64,000 nucleotides of DNA, taken from assembly GCF_023343835.1 (NCBI RefSeq), contig NC_064437.1, forward strand, positions 11,311,001-11,375,000. The letters run 5' to 3'. The position numbers and the translations under genes are program-made. Under the pieces are notes generated by a model. The model did no database searches, was not told where the DNA came from, and saw only the letters and a program-made list of their open reading frames with translations. This DNA comes from Lagopus muta. Its lineage: Eukaryota; Chordata; Aves; Galliformes; Phasianidae. Positions 26,571 to 39,530 of this stretch are shown here, piece after piece (the stretch's first letter is position 1; every line of letters begins with the position of its first letter).

Positions 26571-29500
26571 AGAGCAATAAAACAAGAGCTGATGTAACTG
26601 GAACCAAGGTGTCAAAATTTTTTGAGACAGCTATCAGCAAGGCATTCAGTGAGTGGAAGCTTTTATTCAGGGAATCTTATGACCAGCTCGCTGATGTTAA
26701 TAGGATATTCTCCATGTACTTCGAATTCTGGGCTTTGAATCAGGTCTGAAATTCTCACTGAATGTGTGATATTGCACTCCCTCTGTTCTCATAAGAGTGA
26801 CACCTTCTTCAGAGGAGATTATTCCCTTTTGGAAAGGGAGGGAGCTGTGAAGGAAATAATTGATAGTCTTAAATCCTGTACTTTGGAAATTCAAGTTCTT
26901 TTTTATAATCCTCACAGAACAGGAAAAATGACTAGCAACTTCACAATACTTAAAGCACACAATACTTAAAGCACATCTGATAATGGAGTAATTATTTTAC
27001 ACAAGAGCACATTCTTTATTGAAAAGATGGGCATTCAGCTCTATCTATACAAGGCTTTGTAATAAAGGTAATAATTTCCACCAGAACATGTATGATTAAC
27101 AGAGCAACTCCATATAGAGTTGTCAATCCTGAATGTTCTAGTAACAAGGAAAGAACAAGGACACCTTGTCTCTGATTATTGTTATTGGACTGGGGGTGGG
27201 TTGGAGTATTTTGTGAATAGTATCTCAACTCACCTAAGGTTTTTCCTTTATATCTGCAAAATACTAATTGAGAAGTGGGGGTAGGGGGGAGTAAAGACGT
27301 AAAAATGACAGCCTGCTTGCTGCTGAACAAAGCTGTTCCTAGGCAAAATAAAAGCTGAAGTAGAAGGAGGAAGGGTATGATCTGAACCTCAAGAAAAAAT
27401 ATGGGAGCACAGAGAGAAAACTGTAAAATGCAAATTTCAGCTTCAGAGAACACAGTTACCTAAGCAAAATAATAATGCATTGAAGACAAACATATTTTAA
27501 CTCATAATTCTCCACATTTTGATTTTTTTATTAGTAAGAACTGAAAGAATGAATTCTAAGTCATTTTGTTAAAAGATGCTGGGTGTGACTTTATTCTTCC
27601 TAATGGTGCAGATAAGTAGATTAGTGAAACTTTAAAAAAATGAAATTTGCATTTTTTTCCCCTACTTCTTAAACTGATGGTAGTATTAATAGCTCATAAT
27701 GTATTATTTGTCGAGTTACTTTCATTAATTTGAAATGTATTTAAAAAAAGTAAAGCACTAGAAATGTGCAATGCAGTCTACAATGTACTGGTAAATTCTG
27801 GAATGATGAAGCATAGGCGCGATAGTGAAAATTAAAGCAAATCTTAAATTTTACATCACAAATGTTTGTTCCTGAAATCAATGGTGGTTTTTTTTGGTGG
27901 TGTTTTTTTTTTTTTTGAGAACTGTTGGTCAGAGCAATAGGAACAACCGTGCGTGTTCTAACCTGGTGACATCTCTGGGAGGTGACCACTACAGGGCACT
28001 TCAGTTTAAGCAGCTTTCTCACATGGACTGCTGCACTTACCATCACAATACAGAAAACAAAAGGTTTATTTTCTTACCCCTGATATTTTACATTGCTTGC
28101 CATGAATTCTGATGAGCTTTTGCTTGCACAGTGTGCGAGCCGTAAAACTATCAGCAATATTTCAGTTGTTGATGTCCTGTGGCAGTGAGTTCCACAGACT
28201 GCATTTGCTTGAAGTGTTGTTTTTCTTTTCCTACTTCTGGCTTTCCTACTATTTCTCACTTCGAACATTAATTTGGGAAGACAAAGGAGTGTGAGGTCTG
28301 TTCTCTGATCCCTGTTAACAGCAGTTGTCGTTTTATGGGAATAGAGCTTGCAGAGGGCAGGGATAAAGATGAACCTATTAACGAGGACACAAATGCAGCA
28401 GAACATTGAGAGTTGTAAGCAGCTTGAATGCCACATCAGTATTTAACCTGCACATTTGTAGATTTGTCAGTATCAAGCAAGTTGGTTGCCCCAAGTTCAC
28501 TGTGGGGCTAGTGAAGTCTGAATGGATAAAGCTTCTCCCTCCATCCTCTTGAGGGACTCTTGACTTCCCAGATGTTACACTTACCACTACTTCCACAGCA
28601 GTGAGGTGTTAACTAACCTGTAAAGGAAATATCTGCATTCTATATATACTGGATAATATTAATACATAGAAATCAGTTCTTTCTTATTAGATGTTCTTAG
28701 TGATGTAACTCATGTTTTCTTATATAGCCTGAGATAATTTATTATTGCACATGGTTTATTACAAAATAGGTAATATTTTTATTTAGAGAGTCTAAGCTAT
28801 GCCAGCAGAAGGAGCACTATAAACATCCAGTTACCCTCTCATGCTTGTGACACACACGCATATTGTGAAGTGATAACAAAATAAAGGGGCTGACTGCAGG
28901 TGCAGTCGCTTTAGTATTTGTAAGATGAATTTCTGATCCCAGCAGGAGAATTTTGTTAACTTCACTGGAGCCTTAAATCCTTAGTTCAAAGCAGTGCTTT
29001 CCTTTTTCTTTTTTTTTTTTTTTCCCCCCTCTGAGTATAATATAAAGAAAAGTTTAACAAACATGGCTTGTTGCTCATCTTTGTCTATAAATGCATTGAG
29101 TTCAACTTTTTGTTACCTGTATTGTAATCGCTCTATATAAAAATGATTGTTTGGGTCAGAATACCAAAACTTATTGTTTATTGCTTCCTTTCTATATATA
29201 AGTGCACACTTAGTCAATTAGTTCTCTTGGAAAAAATAACTTGAAGGTTTAGTATGTAAACCTTTCCTATTGTATGTGTAAAAATCTCTTTGCTTTCTTC
29301 TAATCATTTCTCTTTTGAATCAGTATTTGTGGTCAAAATTCTAAGTGATCAGAAAAATGAATTTAAAATTAGTTAATTTTAACCAGCATGTCTCATCTGC
29401 TGTGCCTGGCATTAGAAATAACAGAAGTATCAGAAATATTGAGCAGACTTTCAGATTTATAAAAACAATGGAGCAATATTTGTCGCTAAGCAGAAGAAAA

Positions 29501-32500
29501 TATCATTGTTTCTGACTTCCTTTGTTCAATGGCATGAACACTTGGGAGTTTATACTTTGCAAGAAGTCCTTGGTCTAACGTTCTTGTCAATATATACAGA
29601 GGTTCATAAGCATGTTCTCAAGTTAAAGATGTATGGCTAAGTCTAGATTTCCCTTTGGACATACTTATTTATTCACTTGCCATCCCATCAGTCTATGTTC
29701 TACTTTATCTGTGAAAACTGAAAGGCTGGGTTTGGACCAAATTCAAGCACTGTGGGGAGCATCAGTGAGTGTGTATTAAGCACAGCCCTCTCTCTTCATC
29801 TGCAGGCTAGGTGGTGAACTTTCAAAAGACTCTGATATTAAAAATTAAAATGTTCTCTTGGCAGTGAAGGTCATAATTCCTCCACAGATCTTCATTTCCA
29901 GGTTTAAACTCAAACTGCAGCACTCAGCATTGCCACAGATGCTACTTCAAGTGCTAGGAAGTGCTCTGTGGACCACAATGAGCCACAGGTTTATTGGTTT
30001 TTAGGATTTTTAATCTGCCTACGTGTGGATTATTTGCGACTGAAGGGAGATGACGGTTTATTTTATACAGGCTTATTTGATGGCATCAGTATCAAAAATT
30101 TGGCTTGTTTACAAGTAATTCAAATTTTGGTAGCATGGAATTAGAAATATGAAAACACTAGTCAGAGCTTTGTGATCTGAGCTAGGCATACCTGACCAAA
30201 AAAGGATACTAACACTAACAGGCTCTTTTCAAATCTGGCTGAATGGCAAAGATTTATTCTAGCAAAGCTGTCAGTATGGGGAAAGGTAAAGAGTACAAGC
30301 AGGGCATGAAAGGAAAGTAATTCAAAGGAGAAACCCAACAGCTGGTTTGAGTTGGGTCATCTCAAATCCCAGTTTATGACATTCATGCAAAGAGCAGAAA
30401 GAAATCTAGCTTGGAAAATGTACAGATAAATCTGTGTTCTTGTAGGGATGCAATTTGCTAGGATTTCAGAATTGATAAGGTTTTTTTCAGACAATAAAAA
30501 CATCAGCAAATATTTTGTTGTATGATCACTCTTTGTAAGAACTTTTACTTAAAATATTTATTCATAACTTGCATCTATTGCAGCAGATTAGTAGTGAAGA
30601 CATGTAGCTTTTCTTGTATGAGAGTGATGGATCCAATGAGTTTTAATTACCAATCTTCTTGTTGGGTTATCGTGTTTGTTGGTGTTGTTGTGTTGTTGTG
30701 ATGCAGAGCTATTATAACAAGGATCCTGTTCTGGTAGTGCTCTGACCTCAGGCTGCTGTTCCCCAGCACCAGTTAAAACTATGGCAATATTACCGTAACT
30801 CCTAGAAAGCATGGCATTGGACAAGGGAAGGTGTCTGTAGAAGCCTTTTTTTCTCTCCTCAAAATACTATGAAGTTCACTTCCTATTTCTTCTTTTAAGA
30901 ACAGTGCCCATGGTTACTTTGCTATTGCTTGTCATGGCTGTGTTAATAAAGACATGGGCAGATGAACTGTAGTATCTTACCATTCCTTGTCAAATCACCT
31001 TTGCTCTAAAATCCTCATGACATTGGGGTATTCATTTCTGGGTAGGGGATTCCTGTTGTTTTGTTTATTTGTTTGTTTGTTTTTTCTCCACACCCAAATT
31101 AAACAGTACTTGAAATGGGGGAATGGTGTCCCTATCAAATAGATGCCTGCTGTAATCACGGCATGTTCTTGAATGGATTGTTGCTCCAAGTGCAGGCTGT
31201 GCCATGGATACCAAGGATACAATCCCAATTTAGAAATTCATAAAAAGCAATAGTAATAAAAATGTTACCTATTGTTACTTATGATTTCTTACCACTTCCT
31301 TGGTCAGAGAGGTAATTTGTACCAAGCCTCATCAGTAGAAAAGAGGATGTTGTGTCTGAATTGTACAGAGGAGGGACAACACAGACACATATTTAGGGTC
31401 ATCCAAGCTGTTGTAGCTCTGAGGTACAGTTGCTTCAGCACATTGTAGATAAGGTCTGCAAGAGGACTGGCATCATTGTTCAACATAGTGATTATGGTGC
31501 TTGGCCAAGAGCAATGTATTCTTGGTTACAGTCTCTGCCCTTGATTATTTCTGGCTTGAATTTGTTTTTTAATCCAGATGTCATCTGATATTAGATATTT
31601 GAAACCTCAGGGTGCAGAAACCTTGTCACAGGTCTCTTCCACTCAGATACAGAGTCTTAACAGCCTCTGCCTGGCCCCATTCCTGTGTTTTCCTGCAGGA
31701 GGTCAGAGCCATGTTTTGAGCCCTTTTCAGCAGGGAGAAGCTTGGAATCCAGGTCTACCACTTCCTAAGCAAATACTCTACTTGGGTATTATGCAAAATG
31801 CTATGGCTGTAAATCAAAACTTGGCTTGCATTAAAGTTGCTCAAAGCACACCAAATAAATCAGGATCTTCAGGAGGGACAGCTAGTTTGTAAATCCCAAA
31901 CAGCCTTTGTTGACAGAGAAGTGCTTAGATTGTCAGCTCAGCTCGGATTTTTCAGAAATCTAGTCCAAAATCCCTTTGTCTTCAGTTTTCATTACTCTCT
32001 GAGCTGTGAGGCAGAGCATTCATGTCTGGCATTCAAAATGAGGTGTTATTCAGCTGTTTGCCTGTCCTGTGCACCTACAGTGCCTGGGCTGCAGAGCCAC
32101 ACTTCTGCAAAAGGTTTTGTGGCCATAAAGAAGAGAGAATGGAAGCAGGACCAGTGCTCTAGCAGTTTGAGGGCATGGGACTTGGCAGCATGTGGGTTGT
32201 AGTGAGTCAGGATTCAGCACGGAAGTCTGCTGTTTTGACAGAGAGTGTGACCAGATCCCTACTACACTTGTGTGCTCAAAATCTCCTTAGGTAAGAAAAA
32301 GAGGAAAAAAGCTTACAGATAAAATTTAAGAAGTTAATTTTTAAAAGTTTTATGAGCACAAATGCATGTTTTGAATTTGGCTCTGAAAGAAAATGGCTTT
32401 ATAGTGCATACTTGATCAGTTAAAGTCCAAATCTTGCTAGCTTCCCAAGCAGGGATGCTTCTTATTTGCAAACCAAGCATGCCCAAAGAACTGACTATCG

Positions 32501-35500
32501 AGACTGGTGACAATATCTAAGGAGCCAGGTACTTTTGTGCAGTTATGGATGTCCTGCAAAATGATGACTGTTGACAACAGCATAGGTAAGACATTTCTGT
32601 AAGGACTGCCTTGGTTCCTGTTTCAGAAATGTGTGATTAGAGATCTTGATATTACTGTCCCAGCCAGTGATTACCCCCATCTACTCTGAAAGTTATTACA
32701 TTGGCATCTCCTCAGCAGCACTTATTCTCCAGTTGAGCAGCACAATGGTTTACATATGCTATATCTATTCATGTGTTCACAGTATAAGGCTTGCCAGATC
32801 TTATTTGCATTTGTGGTTTATAAAACCCTGAATGTGACTTCCTGAATGCATGATGCTGCTATATGTCTCCTGATATGCTCTGAAAACCGACCTCCTAATG
32901 ACTTTTAGCCTATTCCTAAGGCTGCTTACATTATTTTAATGTTGTTCAGTTACCTCTAACAGCACCAGCAGACCACTATAGAGATTTCAATTCCCTTGTG
33001 AGATGGCAAAGAAACTCTTTTCCTCAGCTGCATTAGTCTCACTACAGACAACTCAGCCCAGATTTGCATCGGTGTTGAATGTCACAGCCGCCTGTCCCAG
33101 TGGCTGCAAGAAGAGGCTGGGGAGTGCTCAGTGCTTTCTGAAAAATGAGACTATTCGGATTTCAAATTTACCACTGCAAATTAGAGGAGTGGAAAGTATA
33201 AGGCAATGAAGGATGAGATTTATTTGCATTCTTCTGAATCCTGTATACTGGTGTGACTACTAAATATATTTTGAGATCTCTTGAGTGTTTGAGAGCATGT
33301 AATATTTTTTTCTTAACAAGAAGGGAGGAAAATGATGGATGAAATCAGATTGTAGAAATTTTATTTAAACTTGCTGTCATTGATTTGCATTTTATATCTT
33401 GGTCCAAATGGAGCATGGAAATCGTGCTTTTTCAGCTCTGCAAGTTCTATGAGAACCCCCTAAAGAGCTGATAAAATAAGCATGACAACTCAAGATAAAT
33501 AATTGCTTCTGGCTAATTGTTTCCAAACTGCAGTTGCAGTCATATAGTCAAAATTCGTCTTGGCCAGTTCATGGAACAGCTGTTTCATATAGTAATGCTG
33601 CGATTCATTTTGTATTCCTGTCCATTATGTGCTCTAGTTGAATTTGGAGCAATTACTTATGGAAGAAGGTTATTGCTTTTTTTTTTTTTTTTTTTTGAGA
33701 AAGGCATTGGAAGCTGCCACTTTTCAACAGTGTATTTCTGTGCTTCATTATTCCCCTCAATAACAAAAGCAGCCAGAGAAGTGTGTCAGAAAGACACGTT
33801 ATCCTCAAAAACACATGCAAAGTGTCAGCCTTGTTTCAACAATGTTCTGTGTCATTTATAATTTTTCCTGTCACATTAACTATTAATGGCCCTATTTAGT
33901 AAAAATATATGATAGGGGAAAAAAATACAAATTAGAAGAAATAGCACATGCTAAAAAACTGGAATGATAAAAATTATGATGGACTGTTCCCTCTGTAGCT
34001 ACAAAAGTAAAAGTACACAAATAGAGATTCTGGCCAAATCCAGCTCTCCTCCGGTAGGAATGAAGAGAGAACTGAAGCTGCAGTGTATCTCACTTCCTCT
34101 CTGTAAAATGGGATAGTAATCCTTTCTTCCTTCAGAGAGTTATTTAGGTTTTGTATTAGGAGTCCTTTAGCACTCCTAATGAAGGATTTCCTGTGCAATT
34201 TAACTCCCTCTTTGTGCAGATACTCCTGATCACACCAAGAATGTTCCTGTGCAGAATCAGGTACAGTGATTTTCATTAGGAACTGATGAATATGAAGCTG
34301 AGATTGTCCCCAGGAATCTGGAAGAGAAACTGAAATTGCTTCAGTGAAAAGTGAGCCAGCATGGTGATTTTTATATCCCTAAGTTAGCACTGAAGAGAAG
34401 AGGAAAACTTAGGAAGTAATTTCACAGTAAAGCATTAGTATGCTGGTGAGTAGGAAAATAAAGTATTCTTCCTCCATGAATTGTTCTCACTCCTGGGGAG
34501 GACAGAGATACTTGCTGCTCTTGCCATTTACCCTCTGGCCAGCTGTCTGAAGAAGAGTCATGTACCCATAGCCGTGTTAGAAATCTTTTCTCTGCTCTCT
34601 TGAGTTGTTATAATGGTTAGAACAGACAGGAATTGCAAAGGAGTGCATTATTCTCACTGTTTAATTTTGCAGGATGCCCTTTAGTGCTTCTGCCATGACG
34701 TACAGCAGCAGCAACCTGATTGGTGTATACGTCTGACAGATGCCAAAATAAGGCTGCAACTACTAAGAAACACATTGACTTGAATGTAATGAATTGCCAA
34801 AAAAAAAAAAAAAAAAAAAAGCCAAGGCAGTGACACTAAGAACATTTTGGAAAAATGAGGTAGCAATGCTTATTTATTTAACAACTATAGCACAGAAGGA
34901 GAACACCAAAAATCAAATAAAATACACCTAAAGTATGGGAGTCTAATGCTAGCAAGCACCAGTTCAGTGTTATCTCCTATGGATACAGTTGGGCACAGCA
35001 GCAGGAGTGTTATTTTCTCCCTGCATGATACGAGTCACTTCCATTGGAGACAATATGCAATCCTAAGAGCTAAGCACTAGGTGTTTCATATTTGCCGAAT
35101 CTCTTGCTTTGAGTCATTGATTTCTTCGCCTCAAATCTCATCTCTGGCCCAGTTAGTAAGCCATTAAGTGAGGAGTCTACTGTGTTGATGAAATAATAAT
35201 TCTGTTTACAGAGCCCCTTCTCACCAAGACACTGTAGGTGCAGCACAGTATCTGCTTAATTCACACTCTTTTAATAATTAAAGCCATTCTATCTAATGCC
35301 TTTGTGCAAAACAGAATTCTTGTGCTATCTTCAATCAGAAGCAATTGCAGGGAGGCAGGCTGGGGAATTGATCCTAGAAAGTTGCCCATTTGTTTGGCAA
35401 CAGAATGTCCTTTCCTCTAAAGGAGGGAAATGTTCTCCTCTTTTGGAGACAGTGCTCTGGCCACATGCATGAGCACAGCAGCTGAGAAGTAGGGGTACTC

Positions 35501-36438
35501 CATTTCTGCCACACTTGTGTCCCATTTTAACATACTCTGAAAGCATTAATATGATAATTCAAAGACTTTTTTTCCCCTTTCTTGAAATTTAAGATGCACT
35601 GGAAATATACATATCCTTTTAAAGCTTCTGGTGTCTGAGAAGGGAGATGATAACAAGGAACAGTGTGTGCCAGCTAAGTGGCTGGTGTGACCCCATCTTT
35701 TCATACTGGCAAGCTTCTGGCTTTACTGTGAACAGTTCTTTAGTACTCCTTGTCTGAGAGCGTACAATGGCCTTTACAAAAACCTATCTAGTTACTTACT
35801 TTCATGGGTGACCTAAGCCCATTTATTATATTCTCAACCAACCCAACTCAGGGGAGAATAGGAATTAGTTACAAGGCAAAAATATCCTTTAACCATAACA
35901 GCTTGCTTCTCCATTTATCTTATTAATGAGAGTTCACAATGTTTTTGTAAATAGCTGTATTAGGGCTCTGTATGCACTTTGTGTAGGTGTAAATAAGAGA
36001 CAAAGTCTGTGAAGGGTCAGATGTCAGAATCCTAAACTGCTGTCATTACTGATTTTCATCTGTGTACCTGCTCTTGGGCTAATACAGAGTAATTCATTAG
36101 CTACGTGGGCTGGATACAACACTGAAGTGACCATCTCCGGCAGCAGAGAAACTAGCTATGAAATGTGGTGACTCTCATAACTACCCAGTGTGATTTCCCT
36201 TCACCTGCAGGAAGGACTGAGGGCGTGTGATCCTTGACCACAACCTTCACCGCTCTTGCACCTGTATGGCACTGCTGGTGGCATGAAGGCATGGGAGCAA
36301 CTGAAAAGTATGATGTCCTCAAACAATGCCTCTGAAAATATTTTCCTAAGATTTTTACTTTGCTTCTGTCACAAAAAGGAAGACTGGAAAACAGTTTGAG
36401 AGCTCTTTAAGATAAATCCTTTTGTGCCTTTCCTGCAG
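26571..36438. other. Non-coding DNA upstream of the IFI44-like exon
   Basis: Contains a 16-bp tandem duplication (26,942-26,973), poly-T near 29,010, a (TTTG)n tract at 31,053-31,086, a TTG-rich tract at 30,672-30,700, poly-T at 33,680-33,696, poly-A at 34,799-34,820 and a hairpin at 34,155-34,180. A possible diverged avian repeat lies at about 28,095-28,360 (minus; GTGGAACTCACTGCCACAGG). I looked here for IFI44 G-domain exons and found none I would defend. Confidence 0.55.
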
Positions 36439-36636
36439 ATGCAGGTAATTGCAGAGAGATTTGGGATCAGTCTAAATCAGATCCTGCCCATTAAAAAATA
36501 CATCTCAGGGTTGGATTTGACGTGCAGTGTTGACATCCTTTTTTCTATAGTGAGGCAGATGATATGCTTAGCAGACAGCTACTTTGACAACTTCCCTTCT
36601 GAGGAGCTGAAGGAAAGTGCTGAAAATTTCCTATAG
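36439..36636 (+). CDS. Terminal coding exon of an IFI44/IFI44L-like gene, or its remnant
   Basis: Sixty-five codons plus TAG, opened by a strong acceptor (CCTTTCCTGCAG). The peptide contains FGISLNQILPIKKY, DILFSIVRQM and ADSYFDNFP. This matches the order and spacing of the C-terminal end of IFI44-family GTPase-like proteins, where human IFI44L as I recall it has LGIPISNIL, a DILILSALRQM stretch and AADDFLEDLP. The family is interferon-induced and cytoplasmic. There is no frameshift or stop across the matched stretch, which argues for selection until recently. Against a working gene: I could not find the G1 (GxxxxGKS) exon or the TKVD exon upstream, and no AATAAA was seen in the roughly 900 bp after the stop. 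It could be a live last exon with divergent upstream exons, or a stranded relic. Confidence 0.62.
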   Translation: MQVIAERFGISLNQILPIKKYISGLDLTCSVDILFSIVRQMICLADSYFDNFPSEELKESAENFL

Positions 36637-39124
36637 CATTTGATATTTTATGTGCTTGCTGGCCTAATCTTTATAAAATCCAGACACTAAGGGGGGTCGC
36701 ATTTAGTGCTACCACAAGCAGATGCAACTCCACGGATATCAGTAGAATTGCATCTCATTGTAGTTTTGAAGCTGGACCTCCCTTTGATGAAATATGTTGC
36801 CTTCTTTTTGCACGGGGAGAAGAGAGTTGCCCTCTTCTGAGCTTTGATACTAATTCTGTAGTCTTACATAAGGCAGCAGGATCTTTCCAAAACTGTAATT
36901 CCTTTCTATTAGGAGAATCACCTGTGCAAACCTGTCAAGAAATTATGTATATAAAAAAAAAATATCATATTCAAACCACTAGGAGGAAGTAATGACATAT
37001 TGAGTTATCTATGCATTTTGTATGTTTCTTGCTTTCTTCCTTTCATTTTATTGCACTAAAACTTACCTTCTGTATAGCTAAATGTCCATGTTTTGTGATA
37101 ACATCTAGCTTCAGTAACAGATCCTGAAACCATTGTAAACAGCTATTGAACCAGACTTGAACTGCCAGATGTGCTCACTCAGAATGAGTTGAAATCTGGC
37201 AAGAGATTTATAGAAGCACAGATTTTCATTGTACCGCTTCTTTAATGGAAAATTCCTAACAATTTTCTGGTAAGCTGATTGCTAGGAATATACCTTTCAA
37301 AATCGTTATGTATCTGGCTTGTTTTCACCTGTATTGGTTTGAATCTTATCACAGTGTATACCAGAACTTACCTGAATATCTGAGAAAAATGCTGAATTTA
37401 AATATTTATAAAATTTTTAGGGTCACGTGTAATGAAGTGACAATGTTTTTTAGCACAACTACAACTGTGAATACTTTCAGTATGGCTGATGTAAGGTCTG
37501 TGATACAGTTACTTTATCTTCTCCAAAGGTAAGGGTAGATGAAAAGGCTTCTTCTCATACTTTAAGTCACAATTAAAACTGATTGTATCTTAATGTACAG
37601 AAATTTATTTTGTAATGGCTTGGTCAAGTTTGCCCTCTAGTGGTACAAAATTTGCAAACTGTGGACTCCCAGAAGCCAGTGCAAGAAGGGCACTCTGTAG
37701 GGATCACAGCTAATGGATTTCATTTCACTCTTGTCTGATTCATGATTCAGTCTATTTATCAGCATCTACTGTGAGCGTGTAACTGTTCAGACAAGACATT
37801 TTCTCACCTAGAGGTCGGGGTGATGTCTGAGTAAGCCTGCATTCCTTGCTGCACCAAAGGGAAGCAGAGAGGAGTCCAGCAATTCTCTAGTCTGTGAGAT
37901 AAGCCCAACAGCTGTTGGTAGAAGTAGTGGAGGCTGCAGTTAGGTTTCCTGGGGTTTTGGTGTACGAATACATTCAGCTGGGTGAAGCACACTTGGTTAT
38001 GAAGCTCTTTCATTACAGCCCTGCTTTCTGGTGAGCAAGAGGGAAAAAAAAAAATCCTATAAATAATATACTCAGGAATTAAGATAAAAATTAGAACATA
38101 AAGTTGGACTAAAACTGAGAGGTCTTTTCACATGAAAAAAATCTTTTGGGAATGGAAGGAGGTAATGAAACCTAGTAGCTGTGAAATAGCCATATGATAA
38201 ACCAGAAACCAATCTCTCACCCAGAGAAATACTGCCATTCTAAAAAATGAGGCATTGGAATAGTATGGCAGACTATGCCATGTATTATGTTTCTCATCTG
38301 ATTTTGTAAATGATTTACCCACATTTTCTTAGTTTTTACTTTTATTTTTTTCTTGAAACATGCCAATTTAGAGGAAAATGATGAAGCTCAATGATTTTGG
38401 TGGTGTTAATGCAAATACTGAGGAAAAGAGTGAAATTCAAGAATGAGGTTATGTGGAAATTACCAAGTGTCTTCCTGAGGGGGCTGACTGCGGGTGATTG
38501 CACTTCATCTGTATTCAAAACAACCAATGGCTTGTGGCAGTTAGTTTCAAACTGCCTTAGGATGAAGTGCTTGTTGAATTGTGGGAGCGTAATGACAGCC
38601 TTATTGGATGAAAGATTTCCAGAGCTAAAATATGAGTTTTGGCACTTCAGTTATACACAACTACAATTGCAGCTAGTAGTACTTGATACAGAGCTGCAGT
38701 TAGAACTGGTGACTGGAACAATGCTGCAGGGGTGGATAAAATTGCAAAAGAAATTTATATTGCCAATGTATATGTGGCAGTTCAGGCATATTGTCCTGGA
38801 TAGCTGATCTCAAAATGAACCAGATGCATTATAAAGTATTAGAAGAACAAATAAACAAGCAGACAAATGTGAATATGGTTTAACATTTGTGTTAGGTTTT
38901 AGGCAAGGTGATTCTCTGAATGATGTCCAAAAACAATGCCAACAGTAAAGCAGGGGTTTGCAAGGAGAAAAAAATGTCCATTTGTCAACCACTCTTCACT
39001 GGAGTGCTGAAAACATGCAGCATGTCTGTCTGGATGAATGAAAGTGATACTCAAGCATTTGTACCACAAATTACTTAGCCTTAGAATTGGTGTTAGAAGC
39101 TTAAAAGAGCAGAGAAGTTCTTCT
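36637..39124. other. Non-coding DNA between the IFI44-like exon and a CR1 copy
   Basis: Contains a strong CTCF-type motif (37,632-37,643). Several open frames of 60-140 codons, including one of 138 codons at 38,391-38,807 (+), show no recognisable domain. Confidence 0.5.
37632..37643 (-). promoter_or_regulatory. CTCF-like motif
   Basis: GCCCTCTAGTGG is the reverse complement of CCACTAGAGGGC and fits the CTCF core CCASYAGRKGGC at every position. Occupancy is unknown. Confidence 0.45.
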
Positions 39125-39262
39125 CAATTACATTTGTTCAAGAACTGTGTAGATGTGGTACTGAGGGATGTGGTTACTGGGCAATATCGGTAGTAGCTGA
39201 ACAGTTGGACTAGATGATTTAAAGGCCTTTTCCAACCTTAATGGTTCTATGATCTGTATTTA
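39125..39262 (+). mobile_element. CR1 LINE 3' end (sense)
   Basis: GATGTGGTACTGAGGGATGT, GGTTACTGGGCAATA, GTTGGACTAGATGATTTAAA, CCTTTTCCAACCTTAATGGT, TCTATGATC: an almost collinear CR1 3' end. Confidence 0.92.
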
Positions 39263-39493
39263 TATTAACATCTTACAAATCAATATTGCAGACCAGGATT
39301 TTTTCTGTAGGTATTTGTGTAAGTGTACAGATTTGGTAGGACTGTGTGTCCCACAGAGTGCTGAGCTCTGCCTCTGCTTGTACCTAAACCTAGCTAGTCT
39401 GCTTACCCATAACTAGAAAGCCAAACAGGGATGCAGAATTACATAAAAAATAGCTAGTTCTTTGGGCCTCAGATCTCTTCACAAAAATGAAGT

Positions 39494-39530
39494 AGAATCA
39501 TAGAATCATAGGAGCTCCACAGCACCGTAC
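39494..39530 (-). mobile_element. Very short CR1 3' end (antisense)
   Basis: GAATCATAGAATCATAGG is the CR1 terminal octamer repeat in reverse; little else of the element remains. Confidence 0.6.

Noticed and set aside
27016..27453. 145-codon minus-strand frame with hydrophobic runs
   Set aside because: Hydrophobicity comes from T/A-rich tracts; no homology recognised.
28095..28360. Minus-strand stretch with GTGGAACTCACTGCCACAGG, resembling a dispersed avian repeat
   Set aside because: I could not assign a family or ends with confidence, so it is only mentioned in the block description.
35205..35260. CTTCTCACCAAGACACTG, which could recall the LLTK block of IFI44 proteins upstream of the IFI44-like exon
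   Set aside because: Only four residues match and a stop follows at once; too short to support.
38391..38807. 138-codon + strand frame with a repeated LQLQL/LQLEL pattern
   Set aside because: No recognisable family and no splice or promoter support; the pattern follows from a local CAG/CTG-rich stretch.
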